Below are positions 17,884 to 25,279 of a stretch of DNA of 64,000 nt, piece after piece (within the stretch, counting starts at the first letter, position 1; every line of letters begins with the position of its first letter). This DNA comes from CALBZE01 sp036381255. Lineage in GTDB: Bacteria > Gemmatimonadota > Gemmatimonadetes > Longimicrobiales > RSA9. The translations under genes were made by a program, and so were the position numbers. The notes under the pieces were generated by a model that was not told the DNA's origin, did no database searches, and saw only the letters and a list, made by a program, of their open reading frames with translations. Location of the stretch: the NCBI GenBank assembly GCA_036381255.1, contig DASVDG010000124.1:62001-126000 (forward strand), written 5' to 3'.

Positions 17884-18901
17884 AGCCCGGGTCTCCGTCG
17901 TCATCCCGTGCAAGGACGCGGAGGCGTTCCTGGCCGAGACAGTCGAGTCCGTGCTGGCGCAGCGGGGCGTGGCGGTCGAGCCGATCGTGGTCGACGACGG
18001 CTCGGGGGACGGGAGCTGGCGGATCGCCCGGTCGTTCGGAGACCGCGTCCGCGCCGTGCGGCAGGCGTCGCGCGGGGCGTGCCACGCGCGGAACCACGGC
18101 GCGCGGCTGGCCTCGGGGCGCTGGTTGATGTTCCTGGACGCGGACGACCTGGTGACGGACGATACGCTGGCCGCGCTCGTCGACGCGCTGGATGGGCGGA
18201 CCGATCGCGTGGCCGGCTGCGCATGGTCGTGGCTGGTCCGGGCCGGCGCGCGGTGGCGGATCCGGCAGGGCCTGCCGGTCGCCGCGCCGGCCGGCGACGC
18301 GCTCGGCGCCTGGCTCGGCGGCTGGTACATCCCGCCGTGCGCGGTCCTCTGGCCGCGCGAGGCGTTCTTTCGCGCCGGCGGCTGGGACGAGTCGATCCTC
18401 GCCGATCAGGACGGCGACCTCATGCTGCGCGCGCTGATCGCGGGCGTCGGCATCGCCATCGCCGACGGCGGGCACGCGTACTACCGCGATCACGGCGCGG
18501 CGCGGCTCTCGATCAGCAAGAACATCTCGCCCGCGGCGCTCCGCTCGCGGCTCCAGGTCGTGGACCGGGCGGCGGAGCTGCTGCGCGCGGACGGCCGCTT
18601 TGAACGCTACCGGCCGGCGCTCGGCAAGGCGTACCACCGACTCGCGAAGCTGGCGTACGACGCGGACCGCGGTTTCGCGCTCGACTGCGAGCGGCGCGCG
18701 CAGGCGCTGGCCGGGCGCCAGGCGATCGCCGGGCACGCGGCGCACCGGGTCCTGTGCCGGTGGATCGGGCTGGACCGGGAGCGGCGCATCGCGCGCGTGG
18801 TGCGGCGGACCGGCGTGCTGCGTCTCGGCCGCCGGATCCGCATCTCGTTCCGGCCGGCGTACGGGGGGTCCGCCGCGGGGGGCGGCGCGCGGAAGCGATG
18901 A
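17873..18901 (+). CDS. Glycosyltransferase family 2 protein
   Basis: A 342-residue GT2 enzyme. VSVVIPCKDAEAFLAETVES opens the GT-A fold; IVVDDGSGDGSW, GACHARNHGARLASG and the metal-binding MFLDADDLVTDDT follow. The acceptor region has GGWDESILADQDGDLMLRAL. I chose the GTG at 17873 with GGGAGG about 8 nt upstream; it overlaps the stop of the preceding gene. The ATG at 17843 in the same frame is possible but adds a non-conserved leader. Its end overlaps the flippase start as ATGA. Confidence 0.9.
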   Translation: MAREARVSVVIPCKDAEAFLAETVESVLAQRGVAVEPIVVDDGSGDGSWRIARSFGDRVRAVRQASRGACHARNHGARLASGRWLMFLDADDLVTDDTLAALVDALDGRTDRVAGCAWSWLVRAGARWRIRQGLPVAAPAGDALGAWLGGWYIPPCAVLWPREAFFRAGGWDESILADQDGDLMLRALIAGVGIAIADGGHAYYRDHGAARLSISKNISPAALRSRLQVVDRAAELLRADGRFERYRPALGKAYHRLAKLAYDADRGFALDCERRAQALAGRQAIAGHAAHRVLCRWIGLDRERRIARVVRRTGVLRLGRRIRISFRPAYGGSAAGGGARKR

Positions 18902-20379
18902 GCCCCGCGCCGGCCGCCTCGCTCCGGACCCGTGTGCTGCGCGGGGCCGCGTGGAACTTCGTGGCCACCGCCGTCCGCGGCGGCGCCGGCTTCGCCGTCA
19001 AGCTGATCCTCGCGCGGCTGCTGCTCCCTGAGCATTTCGGGCTGGTCGGGATGGCGACCGTCTTCACCGGCTTCGTGACGACGCTCAACGAGCTGGGGCT
19101 CGGCGCCGCGCTGATCCAGCGGAAGGACGAGCGGCTCGACCCGATCCACTACGACGTCGCGTTCTGGACGACGCTGGCGAGCGGCGCGGCGACGTTCGTC
19201 GTGATGACGTTCGTCGCCGCGCCGTTCGCGGCGCGCTTCTACGGCGAGCCGCTGCTCGAGCCGCTCACGGTCGTGCTGAGCATCCCGCTGCTGCTCCAGC
19301 CGTTCGCGCTGCTCTACCGGATCCAGCTCATGCGGGAGCTGGATTTCCGGACGATCGCGTCGGTCGAGGCGATCGCCGTTACGGCCTCGGGGAGCATCGC
19401 CGTGGCCGTCGCGCTGGCGGGCGGCGGCGTGTGGAGCATCGCGTGCCAGAGCATCGTGAGCACGGCCGTCTCGATCCCGCTCCTGCGCCGGGCGCGGCCG
19501 TGGACGCCGCGCGCGTGCTTCTCGTGGACCGCGCTCCGCGAGATCGCCGGCTTCGGCGTCTACGTCGCGGGGAACAACGTCTTCACCTTCCTGGCCGGCA
19601 ACATCGACTACCTGCTGATCGGGAAGATGCTGGGCTCCGGCGCGCTCGGCGCGTACTCGCTCGCGTTCGTCCTGGTCGAGTCGCTGCGGAACCGGCTGAT
19701 TCGCGTGCTCGACGGCGTGATGTACCCGGCCTACAGCCGGATGCAGGACGAGCCCGCCCACCTGAAGCGCTACTACCTGACATCGATACGGTTCAGCGCG
19801 GCGGCGGTGTTCCCGCTGATGACGACGCTGATCGTGTTCGCCGGGCCGTTCGTCGACCACGTCGTCGGGCCGAAGTGGGCCGCGACGGAGGCGCCGCTGC
19901 GCATCCTGGCCGTCTCGGCGATGGTGTACTGCGTGGGCGGGACCTCGGCCTCGGTGCTGCGCGGGATCGGCCGGCCGGACCTGCACTTCCGCATCTACGT
20001 CGCCAAGACGCTGCTCATCACGATCCCGGCGCTCGTCGTGGGGATCCGCCTGGCCGGGATCAACGGCGCGGCGCTCGCCGTGGTCGCGCACCTCGCCGCG
20101 TCGCGGATGATCTTCCAGCACTACATGCGGCGGTTCATCGGAGTCACGGAGCGGGAGATCCTGGCCGCCGTCGCGCCGGCGGCGGCGGCCGGCGCGGCGC
20201 TCGCGGCCGTCGGCACGCTGGAGCTCGCGGTGTGGCCGCCCGGCGGAGCCGTCGCCGTGGTGGTGCAGGCGCTGTCGAGCGGCGCGGCGTACGCGCTCGT
20301 CGCCGGTGCGCTGCTGCGCTCGGAGCTGCACGGCGTCTGGAACGACCTGCGGCCGCGGCTGCTGCGCCGATCGGCGTGA
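18898..20379 (+). CDS. Lipopolysaccharide/EPS flippase, WzxC-like (Polysacc_synt_3)
   Basis: A 493-residue integral membrane protein with about fourteen predicted helices, of the MOP exporter superfamily, that would flip lipid-linked repeat units to the periplasm. The opening RTRVLRGAAWNFVATAVRGG and the KLILARLLLPEHFGLVGMA segment, the ELGLGAALIQRKD loop and the NIDYLLIGKMLGSGALGAYSLAF stretch are characteristic of the WzxC branch. It follows the priming transferase, polymerase and three glycosyltransferases, completing a plausible Wzx/Wzy set. A 113-nt gap follows before the next gene. Confidence 0.88.
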   Translation: MSPAPAASLRTRVLRGAAWNFVATAVRGGAGFAVKLILARLLLPEHFGLVGMATVFTGFVTTLNELGLGAALIQRKDERLDPIHYDVAFWTTLASGAATFVVMTFVAAPFAARFYGEPLLEPLTVVLSIPLLLQPFALLYRIQLMRELDFRTIASVEAIAVTASGSIAVAVALAGGGVWSIACQSIVSTAVSIPLLRRARPWTPRACFSWTALREIAGFGVYVAGNNVFTFLAGNIDYLLIGKMLGSGALGAYSLAFVLVESLRNRLIRVLDGVMYPAYSRMQDEPAHLKRYYLTSIRFSAAAVFPLMTTLIVFAGPFVDHVVGPKWAATEAPLRILAVSAMVYCVGGTSASVLRGIGRPDLHFRIYVAKTLLITIPALVVGIRLAGINGAALAVVAHLAASRMIFQHYMRRFIGVTEREILAAVAPAAAAGAALAAVGTLELAVWPPGGAVAVVVQALSSGAAYALVAGALLRSELHGVWNDLRPRLLRRSA

Positions 20380-20492
20380 GCGCGCCGTCGGGCGCGTGAC
20401 GGCACGGGCGCGTGGCGCGCGGTGTGCGACGGGTGGGAAGGCAGCGCCGCGGCACGCGCGCCGCGGGAACCGGGGGCAGCGAGCGGGAAACG

Positions 20493-21413
20493 ATGCAGCC
20501 GAACATCTCCGTGATCGTGCCCGTCTTCAATGATCCGCGGGGGCTGGAGGTCACGATCGACTCGCTGGTGCGGCAGCGGGCTTCGCGGCCGTACGAGGTC
20601 ATCGTCGTGGACAACGGGTCCACGGACGCCACGCCGGAAGTGGCCGACCGCCTGCGGTCGGCGCACCCGGACCGGGTCGTCTCGGCCCGGGAGAGCCGGC
20701 TGCGCAGCTCGTACGCGGCGCGCAACGAGGGGATCCGCACGGCGCGGGGCGAGGTCCTCTGCTTCGTCGACGCGGACATGTGGGCGCCGCCGGACTACGT
20801 CGAGCGTGTCGCCAGGGCCTTCGACGGCGCCGTCGACTACCTCGGCTGCCGGGTCGAGATCGTCGCGAACCCGCCGACGCTCGCGGCGTGGTACAACCGC
20901 GCGGTCGGGTTCCCGGTGCGCGAGTACCTCGAGCGTTATCACTTCGCCCCGACGTGCGCCCTGTGCGTGCGGCGGCGCGTGATCGACGCCGTCGGCGCGT
21001 TCGACGACCGGCTCGAGTCCGGCGGCGACATGGAGTTCGGGCAGCGCGTGCACGCGGCCGGATTCCGACAGGGCTTCGCCGACGCGATCGTGCTGAGTCA
21101 CCCCGCGCGCTCCAGCTACCGGTCGCTGCTGGCGAAGCAGCGGCGGCTGGCGCGAGGCGCCGCGCAGCTGGTGCACTACTATCCGGAGCGCTACCGCCAC
21201 CTCGCGGACCGGTTCCGGACGCTGAACTACTACCTACCGTCGCGGCCGGGGTGGCTGTCCGATCGCCTCGGCGCCGCCGGCTACCCGGTCTCCCGGCTGC
21301 ACGCCGTCGGGATCGCGTTCTGGGCCGCACCGCTCGCCTGGATCGAACCGCTGGTCTTCGCCCGGGAGGCCCGGCGCCTGCGCGCGCGGGAGCGCGCCGG
21401 GACGGTCGCGTGA
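20493..21413 (+). CDS. Glycosyltransferase family 2 protein
   Basis: A 306-residue GT2 enzyme: NISVIVPVFNDPRGLEVTID, VIVVDNGSTDATPEVADRL, RSSYAARNEGIRTARGEVL and the metal-binding CFVDADMWAPPDYV are in order, then FAPTCALCVRRRVIDAVGAFDDRLESGGDMEFGQRV. The C-terminal 80 residues are basic and may contact the membrane. The ATG at 20493 is preceded by GCGGGAAA; an in-frame ATG at 20412 adds only an arginine-rich leader. Its TGA overlaps the ATG of the next gene by one base (TGATG). Confidence 0.9.
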   Translation: MQPNISVIVPVFNDPRGLEVTIDSLVRQRASRPYEVIVVDNGSTDATPEVADRLRSAHPDRVVSARESRLRSSYAARNEGIRTARGEVLCFVDADMWAPPDYVERVARAFDGAVDYLGCRVEIVANPPTLAAWYNRAVGFPVREYLERYHFAPTCALCVRRRVIDAVGAFDDRLESGGDMEFGQRVHAAGFRQGFADAIVLSHPARSSYRSLLAKQRRLARGAAQLVHYYPERYRHLADRFRTLNYYLPSRPGWLSDRLGAAGYPVSRLHAVGIAFWAAPLAWIEPLVFAREARRLRARERAGTVA

Positions 21414-23908
21414 TGCGCGCGGCGCGGCCCGCCCGCCGGCGTCCGTCCGGACGGGCACGGGCGTTCCGCCGGGCGTCGGCGCTCGTCGAGGCCGCCACGG
21501 CCAGGCTGGTCGCGCTGGCGTTCGGCGCGACCTCGCGCCACGAGCTGCTGGCCGTGTGCCCGCCCGAGACGCGGATCCTGGAGGTCGGCGCCGGATCGCC
21601 GTGGCTTGCGCGCTTCCTCCGGTCCCACGGGCGGACCCGGTACCTCGGCGTGGTGCCCCGCGATCGCGGGGCGGACGGCGCGCACGGCGTCGGGTGGGGC
21701 GAGCTCCGGCATCGACGCATCGTCGCGGCGGGCGTGCCGCGCAGCAACGCCGAGCTGCTGGTGCTGACGGGGCCGGCCGGCCGGCACCTGTGGCGATTCT
21801 CGGACTTCTGGTGGGCGGAGCGCGTCGCCTGGACACCCGCGCCGGGGTGGAGCGCGATCGTCGCCGTGCTCGGCTTGCTCCGCCACGTGCTCGCCGGCAG
21901 GGTGCACGTGCAGGGCGTGGCGCGCGCACGGGACGACGACGGCCGGGGCCGGACGTTCCTGCTCGCCCGCGTGCGGCCGCCGGCGACGGTGCCCGCCCGG
22001 CGCTACGTCTCGCCGGTCCTCGGCGTGCGCGGCTTCTTCGACGCACTCGAGGCCGCGGGCGCGCGCTACTGCGTGCTGCGCTGGTTCGAGACGCTGCCGG
22101 AGGTGGAAGCGGGCGAGGACCTGGACCTGCTCGTGGACGACGCGTCGCTCGAGGCCGTCGAGCGGATCCTGGCCGCGGAGCCGGGCACGATCCCGGTCGA
22201 CCTCTACAGCGTCTCGGGGCTACCGGGGACGGCGCACCAGGAGATGGCGTACTACCCGCCCGTCCTCGCCCGGCGGCTGCTGGAGCGCGCGGTCCGGACC
22301 GACGCCGGGATCCGTGCGCCGAGCGCGGAGGACCACTTCCACAGCCTGGCGTACCACGCGATCTACCACAAGGGCGAGCGGTCCGGGATCCCGCGGCGCG
22401 CCGGCGAGCCGCCGGCCGCCGGCGCGCCGGAGCACGACTACGCCGGCGCGCTGGCCCGTCTCGCCCGGGCGTGCGGCGTCGACGTCGAGCTCTCGCTGGA
22501 CGCACTCGACGCGCACCTCGCCGCCGCAGGCTGGCGCCCGCCCGACGACATGCTGGTCCGGCTCGCGGCGCGCAACGGCTGGCTGCGCCGGCGGCTGACC
22601 GAGACGGTGCCCGCCGCGCTCGACGGGTGGGAAGGGCTCGCGGTGTTCTTCATCCGCGAGCGGGCGGTCGCGCTCGGGCTCGAGGACCGCGTCGCCGGGC
22701 GGCTGCGCGCCGAGGGGTTCCACGTGTTGCGCCAGCGTCGCCTGGACGCGGACGCGGCGCGGCGCGTACGGGCCGGCGTGCGCGGCGGCAACTGGGAGCG
22801 CGGGCCGTGGCCCGCGTCGGGCGGCGGGCCGGCGGCGGTCGTCGTCGCGCTGGACCTGCTGCCGATCGAGCCGGATGCCGCGCAGCGGCGTCGCAGCCCG
22901 GCGCTCGACAACGCGCGCGTGCGGGTCAAGGAGGAGATCCGGGGCGCGCTGAACGAAGCGCTGCCGCCCGCCGAGCGCTGCAACATGTTGCACTCGAGCG
23001 ATCATCACGTCGAGGCGCTGCGTTATCTCGAGATGGCGCTCCCCGAAGAGGTCGACGCGATCCGGCAGGAGATCTCGGCGCTGCGCGAGCGGTTCCGCAC
23101 GCGCGAGCCGGTCCGCGCGACGCTGACCCGGATCGGGCGCCGGGCGAAGGTCGAGGTCATCGAGTACCGCGGCGGGCTGGCCGTGAAGAAGACGTTCCGG
23201 CCGGGGTGCGAGCGCTTCCTCGAGCGCGAGGCCCTGGCCATGCGCACGTTCGGCGGCGTCGTGCCGGAAGTCCCGCCGCTCCTCGAGGCCGGCGACGGGT
23301 ACGTCGTCTACCCGTTCTACGACGACGCCCGCACGCCCGACCCGGACGGGCTGCTCCCGCTCGCCGCCGTGCGCGGCGTGTTGCGCGCGGTGCGCACGTT
23401 CTACGACCACGGCTACGCGCTCGTCGACCTCACGCCGGCCAACCTGCTGCTGGACCGGCGCGGCGCGCCGAGGCTCGTCGACTTCGAGTTCCTCCACCGC
23501 TACCGCGAGCGGCCGCCGACGTTCGAGCAGTGCTACGAGCTGGCCGGCCTGCCCGATGACTTCGACGGCGACCGCCCCGATTGGGGCGCGACCGCCCGCG
23601 GCGGCTACGACGTGTTCTGGAAGCACCGCGTCGGCCTCGACCTGCACAGCCTGCTCCACGACCCGCCCTGGCTCCAGCAGGCGAAACAGTGGCGCTACCG
23701 CGCGCTGCACGTGCCGGCGCGGCGGCTCCGCGCCGCACGCGCCCGTGGCCGCGGCCAGCTCCTCGCGCTCGCGCGGCGGGCGCGGGGCGCCGGGCGCACG
23801 ATCCGCCGCATCCTGTCCCGACGCCCACCGGCGTGGACGCGGGAGTGGCACGTGAATCCGCCGACGCGCCCCGGGGCCGCGCGAACCGACCCGCCGGCCG
23901 CCGTGTAG
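21413..23908 (+). CDS. Four-module EPS protein: methyltransferase-like, nucleotidyltransferase-like, NDP-kinase-like and protein-kinase-like
   Basis: An 831-residue soluble protein with no family match I can name for the whole. Residues 50-190 resemble a degenerate class I methyltransferase (ILEVGAGSPWLARFL, then a WW-containing stretch). Residues 205-330 look like a nucleotidyltransferase fold with GEDLDLLVDD (234-243) and the helix HFHSLAYHAIYHKGE. Residues 411-550 resemble nucleoside-diphosphate kinase: GLEDRVAGRLRAEGFHVL and NMLHSSDHHVEAL, with His527 where the phospho-histidine would be; the KPD lysine is not conserved. Residues 575-760 are kinase-like with Lys592/593, DLTPANLLLD (Asp672, Asn677) and DFE (690-692). 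A basic tail follows. Compare the methyltransferase-kinase chain terminator WbdD. Substrate and activities are unknown. Confidence 0.7.
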   Translation: MRAARPARRRPSGRARAFRRASALVEAATARLVALAFGATSRHELLAVCPPETRILEVGAGSPWLARFLRSHGRTRYLGVVPRDRGADGAHGVGWGELRHRRIVAAGVPRSNAELLVLTGPAGRHLWRFSDFWWAERVAWTPAPGWSAIVAVLGLLRHVLAGRVHVQGVARARDDDGRGRTFLLARVRPPATVPARRYVSPVLGVRGFFDALEAAGARYCVLRWFETLPEVEAGEDLDLLVDDASLEAVERILAAEPGTIPVDLYSVSGLPGTAHQEMAYYPPVLARRLLERAVRTDAGIRAPSAEDHFHSLAYHAIYHKGERSGIPRRAGEPPAAGAPEHDYAGALARLARACGVDVELSLDALDAHLAAAGWRPPDDMLVRLAARNGWLRRRLTETVPAALDGWEGLAVFFIRERAVALGLEDRVAGRLRAEGFHVLRQRRLDADAARRVRAGVRGGNWERGPWPASGGGPAAVVVALDLLPIEPDAAQRRRSPALDNARVRVKEEIRGALNEALPPAERCNMLHSSDHHVEALRYLEMALPEEVDAIRQEISALRERFRTREPVRATLTRIGRRAKVEVIEYRGGLAVKKTFRPGCERFLEREALAMRTFGGVVPEVPPLLEAGDGYVVYPFYDDARTPDPDGLLPLAAVRGVLRAVRTFYDHGYALVDLTPANLLLDRRGAPRLVDFEFLHRYRERPPTFEQCYELAGLPDDFDGDRPDWGATARGGYDVFWKHRVGLDLHSLLHDPPWLQQAKQWRYRALHVPARRLRAARARGRGQLLALARRARGAGRTIRRILSRRPPAWTREWHVNPPTRPGAARTDPPAAV

Positions 23909-23955
23909 GACGGTAACATCGCATGACCGCAGGACCCTTGCAGGCACGATGACGC

Positions 23956-25065
23956 ATGGCACCCTCTCGACACGCCCCCGACTCCCGCCGGCCCACGCTC
24001 GCGCTCGCGCTCGCCCTCGCCCTCGCTCTCGCCGTCGCCGGACTCGCCGGCTGCGACGACTCGCCGACCGGCTCCGGGCGCGACGGGCCGCCGGACGCCA
24101 CCCCGGGCGTTCGGCCGGACACCGTGACGCTGGCCGAAGACTACCTGACCGAGCGCGACCACGCGCTGAACATCGACTCGCCCATCGCGTGGCGGAACCC
24201 CGACGGCGGCGTGTGGCTGTTCGCCACCGCCAAGGAAGGCGACGTCGTGCTCGTCCACGACGCCGCGTCCGGCCAGGAGCTGCGCCGGCTCGGCAGCTCG
24301 GGCTCCGATGCGGGAGAATTCGACCGGCCCAACGGCGTCGCCATCGCCGGCGACGTGCTCCTCGTGGTCGAACGCGACAACCGCCGGGTGCAGGCCTTCT
24401 CGCTCCCCGACCTCGCGCCGCTCGGGACGTTCGGCCAGGACACGCTCGAACGGCCCTACGGCATCGCCGTGGTGGAGCGCGACGGCGCGTTCGACGTCTA
24501 CGTCACCGACCAGGACGAGCGCGACCTCCCCGACGAGGTGATCCTCCCCACGCGCGTCAAGCAGTTCCACTTCACGCGCGCCGGCAGCGCGATCGACGCC
24601 GAGCTCATCCGCACCTTCGGCGACGCCGCTGGCGACGGCGCGCTCCACGCCGTCGAGTCGATCCTCGCCGACCCGGCCAACGACCGGCTCCTCATCGCCG
24701 ACGAGGCGGCCCGCGACATCAACGTGTACACCCTCGACGGCACCTTCACCGGCGCCGAGATCTCCGGCCTCTTCCGCGGCGAGCCCGAAGGGATCGCGCT
24801 CTATCGCTGCGGCGGCGACGGGTACTGGATCCTCACCGACCAGCACGACGTCGACAACACGTTCCACGTCTTCGCCCGCGACGGGCTCACCTACTACGGC
24901 GCGTTCCAGGGCAGGGTCACCCGCAACACGGACGGCATCGCCGTGATCGAGGGCGACGTCGGCCCGCTCGAGGACGGCGCCTTCTTCGCCGTCCACGACG
25001 ACGGCAACATCGCCGCGTTCGCGTGGCGCGACATCGCCGACGCGCTCGACCTCGGCGACTGCTGA
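23956..25065 (+). CDS. Beta-propeller lipoprotein, phytase-like
   Basis: A 369-residue exported lipoprotein. The signal peptide has an unusual (LA)n core encoded by a simple repeat and a lipobox LAGC at about residue 33. The mature part is built of propeller-like strands: GEFDRPNGVAIAGDVLLVVERDNRRVQAF, RPYGIAVVER, EPEGIALYRC-GGDGYWILTDQHD and RNTDGIAVIEGD. The EPEGIAL and TDQ strands recall beta-propeller phytases, though NHL-type propellers are the alternative and catalytic competence cannot be judged. It stands alone between the four-module protein and the LTD-metallohydrolase gene. An NHL-like binding or signalling role within the EPS matrix is equally possible. Confidence 0.62.
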   Translation: MAPSRHAPDSRRPTLALALALALALAVAGLAGCDDSPTGSGRDGPPDATPGVRPDTVTLAEDYLTERDHALNIDSPIAWRNPDGGVWLFATAKEGDVVLVHDAASGQELRRLGSSGSDAGEFDRPNGVAIAGDVLLVVERDNRRVQAFSLPDLAPLGTFGQDTLERPYGIAVVERDGAFDVYVTDQDERDLPDEVILPTRVKQFHFTRAGSAIDAELIRTFGDAAGDGALHAVESILADPANDRLLIADEAARDINVYTLDGTFTGAEISGLFRGEPEGIALYRCGGDGYWILTDQHDVDNTFHVFARDGLTYYGAFQGRVTRNTDGIAVIEGDVGPLEDGAFFAVHDDGNIAAFAWRDIADALDLGDC

Positions 25066-25108
25066 GCCGCGCGCCGTGGCGGGCCAGTCGGCCCGCCGGC
25101 GCCCCATC

Positions 25109-25124
25109 TGGTACCAAAGGTGCA
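25109..25124 (+). promoter_or_regulatory. Sigma-54 (-24/-12) promoter
   Basis: TGGTACCAAAGGTGCA fits the RpoN consensus TGGCACG-N4-TTGCW with GG and GC exactly 10 nt apart. Seventeen bases (25109-25125) are identical to the element at 28121. The expected transcription start is near 25135, giving a leader of about 145 nt. Confidence 0.72.
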
Positions 25125-25228
25125 AGGGCCGGTGGAAGGCGCCCGGAACGTCCGGGCGGGCGTGCGGTGCGATGGAGCCGTGTCCCCGGCGGGGCGCGGG
25201 TCCGCGTGCCGGTCGCGGAGACGAACGT

Positions 25229-25260
25229 GGGCGCGGCCGCCGAGTTCGGCGGCCGCGCCC
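25229..25260 (+). repeat. Perfect 13-bp GC hairpin in the leader of the LTD-hydrolase gene
   Basis: GGGCGCGGCCGCC (25229-25241) and GGCGGCCGCGCCC (25248-25260) are perfectly complementary with a 6-nt loop (GAGTTC). No T tract follows. It ends 19 nt before the ATG at 25280, downstream of the sigma-54 element, so it would fold in the 5' leader; a terminator for the preceding gene is the alternative. Confidence 0.7.
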
Positions 25261-25279
25261 TGCCTGTCGTAGGCGGGAT

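Noticed and set aside
20451..20466. CGGCACGCGCGCCGCG, -24-like, before the GT2 gene at 20493
   Set aside because: -24 part fits but TTGC is CCGC; GG-N10-GC alone is frequent in this composition.
23927..23942. CCGCAGGACCCTTGCA, sigma-54-like, before the propeller lipoprotein
   Set aside because: The -12 part is good but the first G of the GG is missing and the predicted start would fall at 23954, only 2 nt before the ATG.
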